From Anodontia alba (Eukaryota > Mollusca > Bivalvia > Lucinida > Lucinidae): a stretch of DNA of 64,000 nucleotides. How positions within the stretch are numbered: position 1 is the first letter of the stretch; each line of letters opens with the position of its first letter. The DNA lies in the NCBI GenBank assembly GCA_964016985.1, contig OZ024826.1, positions 65,733,563 to 65,797,562 on the forward strand, given 5' to 3'. Shown here in pieces: positions 10,921 to 21,470 of the stretch. Both the position numbers and the translations under genes were made by a program. The notes under the pieces are model-generated. The model saw only the letters and a program-made list of their open reading frames with translations, did not search any database and was not told the origin of the DNA.

Positions 10921-12020
10921 AAAGCACATTCTTCGTTGCAAGCCAAATATTGGATTTTCTCCTGAATAAACGTTCGGTTAATTAAATCAATAACTTTATC
11001 TTTTATAAGATGATGAGGTAACGTAGTATACAGTGTAGAAAAATCATATGTAGACAATTTAGAAGCCTTAAAATCTTTAGATTTAAATTTATTGAGAACT
11101 TCATTGGAATTTTTAATTAACAAAAAATAGTTAATTCCGTCCCTTTCGTAAACAGTATCATAGTATCTAATCCAATAATTTTTAACAGCAGTAAGGCATG
11201 AAGTTTAGCAGTTTGGACAAAACAGTAGTCGTACATGAACTAGAATTAGCAATGAAACGTGCTTTATATGGTCGTTTATGAAGTTTCGGTAACCAATATA
11301 ACGTAGGAAGTCTGTCTTGTTTGTCTTTAATACTCACTGCAAACTTAGCAGTAATTTCGATAGAATGGGCATTAAAAATAGATCTCTCGTCATTAGAAAT
11401 CCGTACTACCAAGTTCTTGTATTAGAGTATTGATATAATGAAGTCGTCACACAACAACAGTATTAGCAGCTTTATCAGCTGGAACCAAAACATACTTCTT
11501 ATGAAATTCTTAGATACCTTGTTTCAAATATCGAAAATATTTAGGTCCTTTTGAAATAATTGAACGGATTCGTGAATTAGTTATAATATTCAAGTTACCA
11601 GTGACAATATGATCCCTAGTTGATAACAAAGTTTAGAATCTTTACAATCTCAAGAAACAGGGGAACCAGTTTCAATATCAAAATCAGAAACTAACTTATT
11701 GAAATTAAGTACAGTATTACGGATAGGTTTGTTATATTTGTAATGAGCGATTCCGTGTTTTCGAAATATGAAGGTATACCTGATATAACATTATTATCTC
11801 GAAATATGCTAGGTAAATCTATGAATTCAATAACTTTATTAATGAATGGAATTTTGATGAAGTGTCTAATGTGGTTAATTTCAGAATCAATGTAAGGACG
11901 AAGAGCATGTTGAGTATAACATTTAGTAAGAAGAGCTGCTTCATACAGATCATGTTTAGCAAGTCAGATATTTGCTGTGTTTGCTTCTCTTACTAATAAA
12001 ACATCAGTGGGGTACGTCAT
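10921..12020 (-). pseudogene. RT family B copy A, N-terminal part
   Basis: Minus-strand fragments in order (high to low coordinates): a region with KYVLVPADKAANTVVV (about 11,450-11,500); LPTLYWLPKLHKRPYKARFI (11,182-11,412, an RT-1/2 type block); and STYDFSTLYTTLPH with LINRTF (10,917-11,123). The 'PADKA' and 'KLHK' blocks correspond to motifs near the start of Penelope-like RTs. The last readable residues (NEECAF) join in sense to FTTDVYNNYNL on the other side of PE2. This shows that PE2 entered a once-continuous RT gene. Several stops and frameshifts; non-functional. The 5' boundary near 12,020 is approximate. Confidence 0.82.
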
Positions 12021-12758
12021 CGTGTCCTTACTTTAGAAAAGATATTAAAGATTATCTTGAGTCACTCTACATGTATGCAAAAGTCAGCTTTATTTTACAG
12101 TCACCTTTGATAACTGACTGACAACTTAACATAACAGGTACCAACAGCAAAATTTAGCTTGCCATACTGTATAAGTGACGACGTAACATTATCTTTCACA
12201 CAAGATTTTCTTTATCTTACTTTACAACGTCTGTCTGTGGATGTATGTCAAGGTGTACTTAATTTCATGTGTGCAACCGAATGGGTACTGATGTAAAAGC
12301 CATAAAATCACTGCAGTGCAAATTTAAAATCAAACAGGTCTGAGCACCGCTAACGACTTCACATTACCACTCATGATGACTTAATATGCATGGTCATCAG
12401 AAGTCATCACCCTGACCTTTTGCGCCTTTGGTGACTCTTCACGCTGGATCTTTATTTACTTGGCACCATTTCACTAATTGAAGATATAGACAAGTGGTGC
12501 TGGTACCCGATAACGAATTCGTTTGAAAATATTTTGGTCCATTAAACCAGGGCGACGCCAAATATGCTGGCACCCGACGACTTAAGATTTTTGACGTCAA
12601 ACCGAAACGTTTGGACCAAATTGTGAATTAGGTTGATCCACTGTTGGCCTTGACTTTTTAGATACGCTTAACATTTGAAAGGTCAAGTGCAAGTGTTCTA
12701 GAAATGGTACCGCTATAAAAACAGGAATAGAATAGACTCTATTTCCGTTTTTCAGAAG

Positions 12759-12762
<4 letters not shown>
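12021..12762. other. Unassigned region
   Basis: No reading frame, tandem repeat or known element recognised. It may include the 5' leader of RT copy A at its left end. Confidence 0.4.
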
Positions 12763-12789
<27 letters not shown>

Positions 12790-12816
12790 GTTTGATATCA
12801 GTAAATTTATTGAACT
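12763..12816 (-). other. Poly-T tract with minus-strand AATAAA (possible retroposed 3' end)
   Basis: A run of about 27 T ends near 12,789. On the minus strand this is a poly-A tract preceded about 17 bases upstream by AATAAA (plus-strand TTTATT near 12,807). That resembles a polyadenylated RNA 3' end copied into DNA. No source gene could be recognised to its right. Confidence 0.35.
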
Positions 12817-12934
12817 TTCCAACGCTTTTCTTTCATTGAACTTACAAATTCTTCAATGAGAGCAGTATTAGATAACAGAGCTCCAGATAAGGCGCATTTT
12901 AAACCCAAAAGTACATAGATGTTTTTCTTAAAGG

Positions 12935-13260
12935 GAAAGGTCACCTAAATCAATGAACGTATGGTTTAAACTATTCAGCTTTGAAAAAGATCAAACTGAC
13001 TAAATATTGATCAAAACCGATTAAGACACACGAAATATGTTTTTAACTGTGAACTGGCGCCGCCATTTAACTTATTTAAAAAGTACGTTTTGTGAGGCAC
13101 TAACATATTTCGCTTTCTGACAGGAATATGCTGCTTTTGGTAGCTAGTTGACATTTTATATGCAAACAAACACATTTACAGGTATAACGAAGCATAATAT
13201 TGTTTCGGCTGCAATTTACTTACTTAGGTGATTATGACGTCATAATATCTCATCCGCTTT
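12935..13260. mobile_element. Possible MITE-like segment, weak
   Basis: AAAGGGAAAGGTCACCTAA at the left and TTAGGTGATTATGACGTCA at the right form a short, imperfect inverted match. Some internal phrases ('gatcaaaaccg', 'gaccgccattt' type, 'tgacgtca') resemble the 513-bp MITE at 42,222-42,734. The similarity is patchy and the edges are not firm. Confidence 0.3.
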
Positions 13261-13554
13261 CATAAGTTTTACACCCAATTAAATGCTCAGGTTAACAAGT
13301 TATTTATTTTCAGACATGTTTATTATATGTTGTTCATTTTCCTATACACATATGATATGGTTACTCAATAGTACATGATTTATAAATATGTACATAAAAC
13401 ATACGCTATCCATATTCGTACGAAGGCGTTTCTAATGATTATATCCACAACATTATGTTTTCAAGGAGCTATAAGAAAACAATATTGTCTCGATACTCCT
13501 CTTATTAGGAGCCATGCGCTTTCAATGTAACATAGAATAAAAGCGCTACGAGTA
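13261..13554. other. Unassigned spacer
   Basis: No recognisable feature. Confidence 0.35.
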
Positions 13555-13778
13555 TAAGTGCAGCTTTGGGTTGGTCAACAAGAAGGTAATTTCTGTTATG
13601 ATGATCTCTTTGAAGATCATAGAGAGCACTGCGTTCGGATTTAGTGAGGTCGTCATGTTTAGGCTTTGTATGACGCTATGTCAGACCCCACATTGCTAAT
13701 AAACGCTTTCCAGATCAGGACCTCGTTTTGTGGGGTTGACAATCGCTTTTAGGTATGAAACTCGGATATTTCTTCGAT
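13555..13778 (-). mobile_element. Inverted PLE fragment upstream of the PLE
   Basis: The reverse complement closely matches the PLE coding region at 14,795-14,968 (shared text includes CCGAGTTTCATACCTAAAAG and CCTGATCTGGA) and then jumps to about 15,150 (CTTGTTGACCAACCCAAAG), an internal deletion of about 180 bp. Penelope-like elements often carry partial tandem or inverted copies at their 5' end, so this is consistent with a complex PLE insertion rather than a separate event. Confidence 0.75.
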
Positions 13779-14091
13779 TTCTCTGAAGAAGGCAAAAGCC
13801 CCAGGTAAACACATTATTTGCACTGTTAATGATTAACTCTCAATATGTGGTTCAACCCCTTTCATTTCAGCATCCTTTTTGGATCCAGTGCAACCAAAAA
13901 GATTTTTGTTAGATGTTATGGTCTTTCTCATAACTTATTTAATCTCCGGCAATATCGTATATCATTGTGATCCGAAACATCTTTTCGCCGATTTCGTTTT
14001 TCCTTTTTTTTCTGTCATTTGTTTGTCATTTGTGTCCCCTTCTTTGCATTTCGCAAATTTTACACCTTTTTAGTGTATTTTACCTATCGAT
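13779..14091 (+). mobile_element. PLE 5' region with CTGAAGA...AGGCAAAAGCC motif
   Basis: CTGAAGAAGGCAAAAGCC at 13,785-13,802 followed by CCAGGTAAACA recurs nearly unchanged at about 23,997-24,035. CTGAAGA fits the CUGANGA core of hammerhead ribozymes, which are known in Penelope-like pseudo-LTRs, and GGC-AAAA-GCC could be a short stem II. However the GAAA that should follow is not intact here. The rest of the interval is probably PLE leader. The open frame at 13,879-14,073 has no recognisable match. Confidence 0.4.
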
Positions 14092-16150
14092 ATGGGTATT
14101 TCAAAGATAGGAAAAGCATTTCTATCTAAGGCCCTTTCTAATGCTCGATACGCACACCAATGTGATTTTTCTCTAAACCAGTGTTTGCACAATAAAGTGA
14201 TACCAAAAGGCCTAAACATTGGTTTAACAGTCAGTTTCCCAGGGAACCCTTCCTTACGAGTCCAGAAGCGAGCACAAGCCATTCTAAGGAAAGGTTCATT
14301 CGATAAAATGAACCTGCCAGTACTAATCCCTTGTTGGTAACTCAGGCTGCTCCTTAGACAAACTGAGGGACTAACTGGGGGTTTCGATTGATGCTGGCGA
14401 AAGTCAAAAGGTGCTTTCTTCTGTCAAGCTGCAAACTACAAAGGAGGAGAAACGCTAGCTCAAAAAAGCGTCAAAAAAGCTACAGGCCTTAGGTGTCTAT
14501 CAAGTTGACCCTCCAACCTGTTATTCCATCAAGTGCAAAAAACCTAGAAACAGACGCTTTTCCGTCGCCAGAGACGAGAGGAAACTAGCAAAACTGGGAA
14601 CGACACTCCTGTCGTCCACCTCTCCAGCGTGGAACTCACTGAGTCGGAAAAGTGTCTCTTATCCAAAGGTCTAGGTTTCTGTCCCCGCCCAAAGAGTTAT
14701 GACAGACGAAATCTATTGCATGGCACTAAGGTCTTCGGCAGGTCTGTAGCTCAAATCGCACTTCAATGATAATGGTGACTTTAACCTAACATCCGAGTTT
14801 CATACCTAAAAGCGACTGGCAACCCCAAACAAGGTCCTGATCTGGAAGCGTTCATCGGCAGGTTGAAGTCTGACATAGCGTCACACAAGCCCTCAAAGCC
14901 TAAAACTCACTAAATCCGAACGCAGAACCCTCTATGATCTTCAAAATAGACAAGAGATCACCATAAAACCTGCTGACAAGGCTGGTTTTGTTATCCTGGA
15001 CAGAGATCACTACGTCTCAGTGGCTGAGAGACAAGTAGAAGACTCCACTTACTATAGACTTCTAGATCATGTCCCCACATCCAAGTTCGCCAAAAAAGTG
15101 TCTGAATTGATTAGTAAAATGCATAATGAAGGCCATATAAGCGAGAAGAACAGAAATTACCTGCTTGTTGACCAACCCAAAGCAGGTAGATTCTATCTCC
15201 TTTCCTAAATACACAAAGCCGACAACCCTGGCGGTGACATAGTTTCGGCCAATGGCCACCCTACGGAAAAAAAATATTAGAGTATTTGGACTTGCATTTG
15301 CAGCCCCATGTTAGAAATTTGCCGTCCTGCTTAAAGGACACAACAAATTTCCTGAGGAAGCAAGATGCCCAGACCTCATTTCAACCCGACACCCTCCCCT
15401 CCTTATTTCCATGTATGTCACTTCCCTCTATAGCAATATTCCTCATCAAGATGACATCCAGGCATGCGGGGAGGTGTAGGAGGAAAGAAAAGTCAAGGAC
15501 CCACCTACACGGACTCTTGTCAAACTTCTGACACTCATACTTAAATGCAACAACTTTGAGTTCAACGGAAAACGTCATCTCCAGGTCCAAGGCATTGCTA
15601 TGTGTACCAAAATGGCACCTGCATACGCCAACATTTTCATAGGGCGCCTCGAGGGACAGCTGTTAAGGTCAGTGACCCGTAGACAATTTTCATGCTTAAG
15701 ATTCATTGACTATATTGACATGAAGTGGTCGCACGACCGCGAGGCTTTGATGACTTTCCTCGACGAGGCCAACAACTTCCACCCAAGCATAAAGTTCACA
15801 GCTGAAAATTCAAACGAGCAGCACGTGTTTCTGGACACCAAATCAAGGCTTGTAGGCGATACAATATCTGTTGATCTATATACAAGATACACATATACAC
15901 TCCAGTATCTTTTATCCACAAGTTGTCACCCGAAACTTTGCTGCAAAACTGTTCCTTACAGCCTTGCTCTTTGTCTCAAACGTATCTGCTCCGATTCAGA
16001 CACTTTTGACTCAAGAGCAAGAGAACTGACTGACCACCTCTGCAAACGGGATTATCAGAAACAGGCAATTTCACTTGTTATTGAGAGAGCACGGCAACAG
16101 AACAGAGCAGACTTACTTTCTTATAGGCCTAAATCTGAGACTAGCATTTT
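14092..16150 (+). pseudogene. Penelope-like element: N-terminal and reverse transcriptase region, decayed
   Basis: Plus-strand fragments in family order: an N-terminal piece with LNIGLTVSFPGNPSL (14,092-14,340); LSSVELTESEKCLLSKGLGF near 14,622-14,681; DLQNRQ-type and IKPADKAGFVILDRDHYV text (14,930-15,020); a fragment with ERQVEDSTYYRLLDH and GRFYLLS (15,020-15,208); IHKADNPG and SANGHPTE (to 15,265); [20 protein letters not shown] (15,286-15,360); and a long frame 15,600-16,178 with MAPAYANIF, FIDYIDM, FLDTK, SSTSCHP-like STSCHP and RICSDSDTF. The catalytic pair that should read IDDI is IDYI, which one base change would explain. At least four frameshifts or stops are present. The order matches Penelope-like RTs. 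The gene continues at 19,309 after an insertion. Confidence 0.9.
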
Positions 16151-16858
16151 CACCGCGTCCAACAGTAACGCCGGGTAACCTGTCGTAACGAAGGATTTTC
16201 GGTCGAATAACGCAGGATTACGGTATTTTTCGTAGGATTCGCCGCCATTTGAAGAACCGCGTTTGGCGGTGGGTAGAAAAAAAATTATTTAAAATATTAG
16301 AATAAGTTGATCGAACATGAAAAGTTGCCTATCCGGATCTACACATATTCTTATAACTGCCAAATCTTCAATTTATACATATGCTTTGCTGAAATTGTCA
16401 AACACTCAAACAGAAAATTGCTGTGCAAGTTCGGCCATACGATAAAAAAACATTCTTACCAGAAGGGTTCGTACTTTTTTCATTTTCTTAAAATTCAAGA
16501 CCAACTGGTGGATGGAAATGCATTTGAAAATGACCTTATACCATACACTGGCCGTTGCTAAGATTGTTTTACCGACGAAACAAAGACCGAGGCACAATCC
16601 ACGAAATTTAACGCCGGATAAAACGGTATCTTCTTAATCTACAACTGGCCAGTATTCTAGCAGACAAACAAACTTGTAAAGGTAATATTTGACGTTTATT
16701 TTACCTACATAGTCCAATACAAATACCAGTTAATCGATACTATAAATTTTCTTAGCTTTTGTATATGAAGTATCTGAATGTATCGATCACATACAAGATC
16801 AAGCACCTCTGTATACTTGAAGAAATATTTAGATCTATATACTTTATCCACAGGTTTG
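16151..16858 (+). repeat. Left terminal inverted repeat
   Basis: Pairs with 18,606-19,308. Well-conserved stretches include GGATTACGGTATTTTTC, GATTCGCCG(C/A)CATTTGAAG, TTATTTAAAATATTA and GGCACAATCCACGAAATTTAA. It contains an open frame (16,307-16,561) whose counterpart in the other arm (18,841-19,140, minus strand) shares FHFLKI-DQLVD. Whether this is remnant coding or simply the shared repeat cannot be settled here. Confidence 0.88.
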
Positions 16859-18605
16859 ATGTGTTTACCATTTGTAGCGACGGTCGGTCGACATAAAGTG
16901 CACAAGGCTGTGACCTTATGTTTCTGTACATTGTATCTACTTTATTGTGTTACTTGGTTCATGTCTCCTATTGGACATCTGCTCTTCATTGTTACGTACT
17001 TACTTAAAAAGGGCCGTGCAAATAAACAGTATCATATGACATCGACTTCCGCCTCAATATACATCATATACTTCCTTCTACTGTGATCGTAATGACGTTG
17101 TGAAACTGATGTTTTGAAGATTTTGCCGAAATTAATGAAATACGACAAGCAAAACGCCCCGCGTGGTAAGAGTGTACGAGAGCAACATTATTTTTCATTT
17201 CTCTCTGCTTAATGATGAAAGTGGGGGCGGGGGATTTCTGATGGCGTACTAACGACTGCACGATCTAGTTATTTTTGTGCATTTTATCGCTGTGTTAACT
17301 CCGGCGAATCGCTCACAAACTTAAGATAAAGCCTATGTTATTTGACACGCCTGACCTCTATACCCGTGAAATATTTAGACTTTTATATTCGTTTTTTGTT
17401 TACATGAAGACTTCAAGAAGAAGTGGAATCTATCCAGTTCATGAGCCGGATCAACCAGACATGGAGGTTTCTGTTGCTAGGCTAATTCAGCAGACGACAA
17501 ACTGATGATGTTTTTTTTTCTTATTTTTCCCCAGAAAACAGGCTGTGACATTTCATGCAAATTGTCTCCAATCGGGACAATGTCAAAACCTGTTTCCTGA
17601 AAAAATCAGAAAAAAAAAATTTAATGTTCTCTGCTGAAAAATTTACCCAGAGTACTAAGCGTTAGCAATGATCTACTCTGCATACTACGTCTTTCGAAAA
17701 CGAGGTTTCATGTGCATTACCGTGCTATGAACCGTCCTTCTGCAAATATGTTTAAGTCAAATTTAATAGTCTTTTAGTAAAAAATGCGCTGCAAAGATTT
17801 TGCCAAATAAATTTTGTTGAGATTTGAGATTACCTCCCTTGTCTAGTAGAACTTACTTTTGTATAGTATTTGTCACCATCAAAGCCTGTCATCCATAAAC
17901 ATACACACGTTCTGCGTGCACATCGCCCACACAACAACTGTGCAATAGCACTTCGAAACCGTTACCGTATTACCTGAGCAAAAATGGACGCGAAGCTTGG
18001 GGTTATATATGGAGAATGATAGGGATGTATCAGGTAGTCATGTTATGACATGTTATATACAGGGACCTCAAATACAAGAATAATGAAATGCTTTACTGAC
18101 CAGATTTAGACGATAATTGGACTTATTCTAGAAAAAGACAACTCATAAGACATGTTATAGCTGTAACTGCATCCTGCCACGATACCGACTTTAATATACA
18201 AATGCTAAGTACAGTCGAATCGGGCGTTTAACACATTACCCACTTCTTCGGGTACACGCGTCCCCCAAAGTAATTTAAATGAAACAGATTACAACTAAAA
18301 CTATCACCGTTTATTGAATATATTACTCCCTGGTATGTATTCATGCCACTCCGTACAATGATAACCATATCTAAGGCTTCTTAAAATGAAAGGGAAAATG
18401 TAATAGAATCAAATCGAGGAAAGGATAATAAAAAAATGAGGTAAACGATACGATCATCCCATTTTCTAAAGGAATCCAGAGGGAGTCTGCAAACTACTTG
18501 AACAAGTTATTCACTTTTAGCGAATACTTTCAACTCTTCTTTGCACGCTCTAACTGTTACATATTTTTTAATTGATGCTCTCAAGTGTGTTTGTCTGCAA
18601 GAATA
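16859..18605. other. Interior of the long-TIR element
   Basis: About 1.75 kb of AT-rich sequence without a recognisable transposase. The only notable structure is an imperfect hairpin at 17,524-17,605. The forward frame 16,778-17,086 starts in the left TIR and has no recognised domain. Confidence 0.5.
17524..17605. repeat. Imperfect hairpin
   Basis: Left arm CCCCAGAAAACAGGCTGTGA(CATT) pairs with AATGTCAAAACCTGTTTCCTG to the right, about 24 of 28 positions. The loop itself contains ATTGTC...GACAAT. Possibly a tiny inverted-repeat transposon inside the larger element. Confidence 0.5.
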
Positions 18606-19308
18606 CTGGATAAAAGCTGCGGATAAAAGTACACAGATCTAAATACTTTTTGAAGTATAAGGAGGTGCTTAATCTTGTATGTAATCGATCGTTCAGATAC
18701 TTTATATACTAAAACTAAGACAATTTAATGTGTCGATTAATTGGTATTGGACTGAGTAGGTAAAGTTTTACATTCTAAAGTGTGTTTGTCGCGAGAATAC
18801 TGGCCAGTTGTAGATCAATAAGATACCATTTTATCAAGCGTTACCTTAAATTTCGTGGATTGTGCCTCGGTCTTTGTTTCGTCGGTAAAAAATTCTCAGC
18901 AACGGCAAGTTTATGATACAAGGTCATTTTCAAATGAATTTTATCCACCAGCTGGTCAGGAATTTTAAGAAAATGGAAAACGTACGAATTCCTCTGGTGT
19001 GAATGCTTTTTTCCTCGTATGGCCGAACCCGCACAACAATTTTCTCTTTGCGAGTTTGACAACTTCGGCAAAGTATATGTATCAATTGAAGATTTGTCAG
19101 TTAGAAGAATGTATGTATATCCAGATAGGCTACTGTTCATGTTCGACGAAACTATCTTAATATTTTAAATAAATGCTTTTGTCTACCCACCGTCAGACGC
19201 GGTTCTTCAAATGTCGGCGAATCCTATGAAAAATACCGTAATCCGGCGTTATTTGACCAAAAATCCGGCGTAACGACCGGTTATCCGGCGTTACGGTTGG
19301 ACGCGGTG
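18606..19308 (-). repeat. Right terminal inverted repeat
   Basis: Reverse complement of 16,151-16,858. It includes the GGCACAATCCACGAAATT match (18,853-18,871 on the minus strand) and the tandem ATCCGGCGTTA motifs near the terminus. Confidence 0.88.
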
Positions 19309-20270
19309 GTTCTCCCCTTCGTGTTGACGTGTCACCCAGACTTACCAAAAGTAAGGGATATAATCATCAAACACTGGCCCATCATTGAGACTTCTAGTAC
19401 TTTGAGCGAGATCTTCACAGAAAGACCGATCATGGCCTACAGAAGACCCAGTAGTCTGCGGGATCTGCTTGTACGCGATAAGCTCAAACCAGACACGCAT
19501 GATAATGAACCACTTGGGGAGACACGACCGTGCGGCAAAACCAGATGCAAAACCTTTAAAATGATAACCCCACGCAGATCGTGAAGTCAGCGTCTGAGGG
19601 CGATCATCAAGCTTAGGTGCAACACTGCTTGTAAGACGACTAATGTTGTCTACCTTATTACATGCACCAAGTGTGGAAAACAATATGTTGTTGAAACTGG
19701 TGATCATGTGAACCAACAGTTGAACGGCCACCGGATTGATTGGAAACACAATCGATTCGAGAGGTCTACTGTCACAGAACACTTCTGTTCACCAGAACAT
19801 GATTTCCTTCACCACGCCTCGCTTTGTTGCTAAGATCATAACCCGGAGTGGACAGATCGAACCAGAAAAGCTCGAGAGAGCTGTTGGATCCGACTACTGA
19901 AGACTCTACGGCCATATGGTGTCAAAAAAGACCAGTAGAGGGAATCACCGTTCCTTAGTCAGGGCGTGCGACAGCCTTTGAAGAACGTTGTGTTCATGTG
20001 ATTTTCCGGAATCACAGCGTAAGTTGGGCCCATTTGTTCTAAGTATTAGTGAGAAACACTTTCGGTGTGCTAGTTGTGGCGCATTGTATACCTTCCGTAT
20101 ATAGGCAGAGTGGTGTTGATAAGAAAGTTAAACTTCTTCCTTTTTGTTCGCTGTGTTTACCGCGAAATGTATACATTTCACATATACTTAAACACGCTCA
20201 ACGTTTAACTTGTGTCTTGTGTACGTAAAGTTTACTTTTTCATTCTTTTTTAATATATATACTAGAAAAG
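19309..20270 (+). pseudogene. Penelope-like element: C-terminal region with GIY-YIG endonuclease remnant
   Basis: An open frame (19,297-19,584) carries LPFVLTCHPDLPKV, YRRPSSLRDLLVR and CGKTRCK, the linker that precedes the endonuclease in GIY-YIG-bearing PLEs. In another frame, about 19,641-19,700 gives NVVYLITCTKCGKQYV followed by ETG, then LNGHRIDW and TEHFC. This is the GIY-YIG fold order with Cys pairs. The second motif reads YVV instead of YIG and the expected catalytic Arg before LNGH is Gln, so it is inactive. The region from about 19,920 to 20,270 is probably PLE 3' UTR. It joins in sense to the RT part ending at 16,150. Confidence 0.88.
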
Positions 20271-20314
20271 GCCCCGCGCAAGATTTCAACCTGAAAAAAA
20301 AAGTTCCGAAGTTA

Positions 20315-20645
20315 ATTTTTTTTTATTATTTCATTCAGACTTAACGTCGCTTTCAACACTCTTTCAGTCATATCGCGACGGTGTAAGGATGTGACAGGGG
20401 GCTCAATGCTCACTTTAAGAGTGCTGCCTCACTGACATATCACACCTCAGACACATGACATGACATTCCAACCTGTCACATTATACTGACACCCAACCGA
20501 CCAGTTCCGCTTTCTCAATGCTGAGCGCAAACGAAAGAGCAGCTAATATCATTTTTAAAGTCTTTGGTCTGACTCGGCCGGAGATCGAACCCACAACCTC
20601 CTGGACGCAAACTGGCCGCTCTAGTAACTGAGCCACTGCGCCAGT
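20315..20645 (-). mobile_element. tRNA-derived SINE, copy 1
   Basis: Minus-strand tRNA-like head at about 20,571-20,642: an A-box-like AGTGGCTCAG and B-box GGTTCGATCTC. The body with 'acatgacatgacattcc' follows, ending in a T-rich (minus-strand A-rich) tail at 20,320-20,335. The minus open frame at 20,481-20,690 is a translation of this head (VAQLLERP...) and not a gene. Confidence 0.85.
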
Positions 20646-20719
20646 AGGTTCGAAGATATTCGACCTGATGATTTGAACGGTTTTTAACATAATTGAGCTA
20701 GCCCATGACAGGGAAAAAT

Positions 20720-20849
20720 CAGATCAACATAGGTATACGCCCAGTCTAATCAGTCTTCGCTGTGCACTCAATGAGTTACTAAGGAGCTAAGGTTTCTACG
20801 TGTAGACAGTGAAAACTGATCAGACTGGGCAGAAGCCCAGGTTGATCTG
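20720..20849. mobile_element. 130-bp MITE
   Basis: Terminal inverted repeats of 34 bp (20,720-20,753 and 20,816-20,849) match at 27 of 34 positions. The outer part is CAGATCAAC and the inner part GCCCAGTCT(A/G)ATCAG. A related sequence with weaker arms occurs at 28,845-28,966. Confidence 0.75.
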
Positions 20850-20929
20850 AGTGTGCCGGGTGCACATGTCATTTTGTTGATTTTTTCATGTGCTTGCGCG
20901 GGTATGACATTAAGTTTTAATCCATCGGA

Positions 20930-21470
20930 CAGATTTCAACATGAAAAAAAGAAAGTTTTATTTATTTTTTTTTTATTCAGACCTAATGTCGCTTTCAACA
21001 ATCTTTCAGTTATATCACGCCGGTATCTGGATGTGACAGGGAGCTCAATGCTCACTTTAAGAGTGCTGCCTCACTGACATATCACACCTCAGACACATGA
21101 CATGACATTCCACCAAGTCACTTATACTGACACCGGACCGACCAGTTCCGCTTTCTCAATGCCTAGCGCAAACGAAAGAGCAGCTAATATCATTTTGAAA
21201 GTCTTTGGTACGACTCGGCCGGGGATCGAACCCACAACCTCCCGGACGCAAGCCGGACGCTCTAGTAACTGAGCCACTGCGCTAGTAGTTCGAAAGTAAT
21301 CGGCCTGTTGATTTAAACGGTTTTTACCATAAATGAGCCAGCGCATGATAATGCTTCTATGGTTTTAGAAAATAAAGAATTGAATTGTAGACAATGAAAA
21401 CTTATCAGACTGAGCAGATGCCCAGGCTGATCTGAGTTTCCGCTGGGTGCACGTCATTTTGTTGATTTGT
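20930..21470. repeat. Segmental duplication, copy 2
   Basis: Second copy of 20,277-20,880, with a SINE at 20,965-21,285 and only the right arm of the MITE (about 21,400-21,437). Confidence 0.75.
20965..21285 (-). mobile_element. tRNA-derived SINE, copy 2
   Basis: Head at about 21,212-21,283 with AGTGGCTCAG and B-box GGTTCGATCCCC on the minus strand. The body and tail are as in copy 1. The B-box is closer to consensus than in copy 1. Confidence 0.85.

Larger units (their letters stand above)
16151..19308. mobile_element. 3.16-kb element with about 700-bp terminal inverted repeats, inserted in the PLE
   Basis: Ends are CACCGCGTCCAAC (16,151) and GTTGGACGCGGTG (19,308). The left 16,151-16,858 is the reverse complement of 18,606-19,308 with moderate divergence. 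Flanking DNA joins the PLE sequence (…RPKSETSIF / VLPFVLTCHPDLP…), so the element landed inside the PLE gene. No clear target-site duplication is visible. The interior (16,859-18,605) shows no recognisable transposase, so this is probably non-autonomous or a fold-back element. Subterminal ATCCGGCGTTA-like motifs repeat at the right end (19,243-19,294), possibly transposase-binding sites. Confidence 0.85.
20277..20880. repeat. Segmental duplication, copy 1
   Basis: Holds a SINE (20,315-20,645) and a MITE (20,720-20,849). It matches 20,930-21,470 in order: 'tttcaacctgaaaaaaa', the SINE, 'ggtttttaccat', the right arm of the MITE, and GTGCAC...TCATTTTGTTGATTT. Offset changes from about 650 to 585 bases because copy 2 lacks the MITE left arm. 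Confidence 0.75.

Noticed and set aside
16778..17086. Frame in the long-TIR element as a transposase
   Set aside because: No catalytic motif or DNA-binding fold seen; it begins within the TIR.
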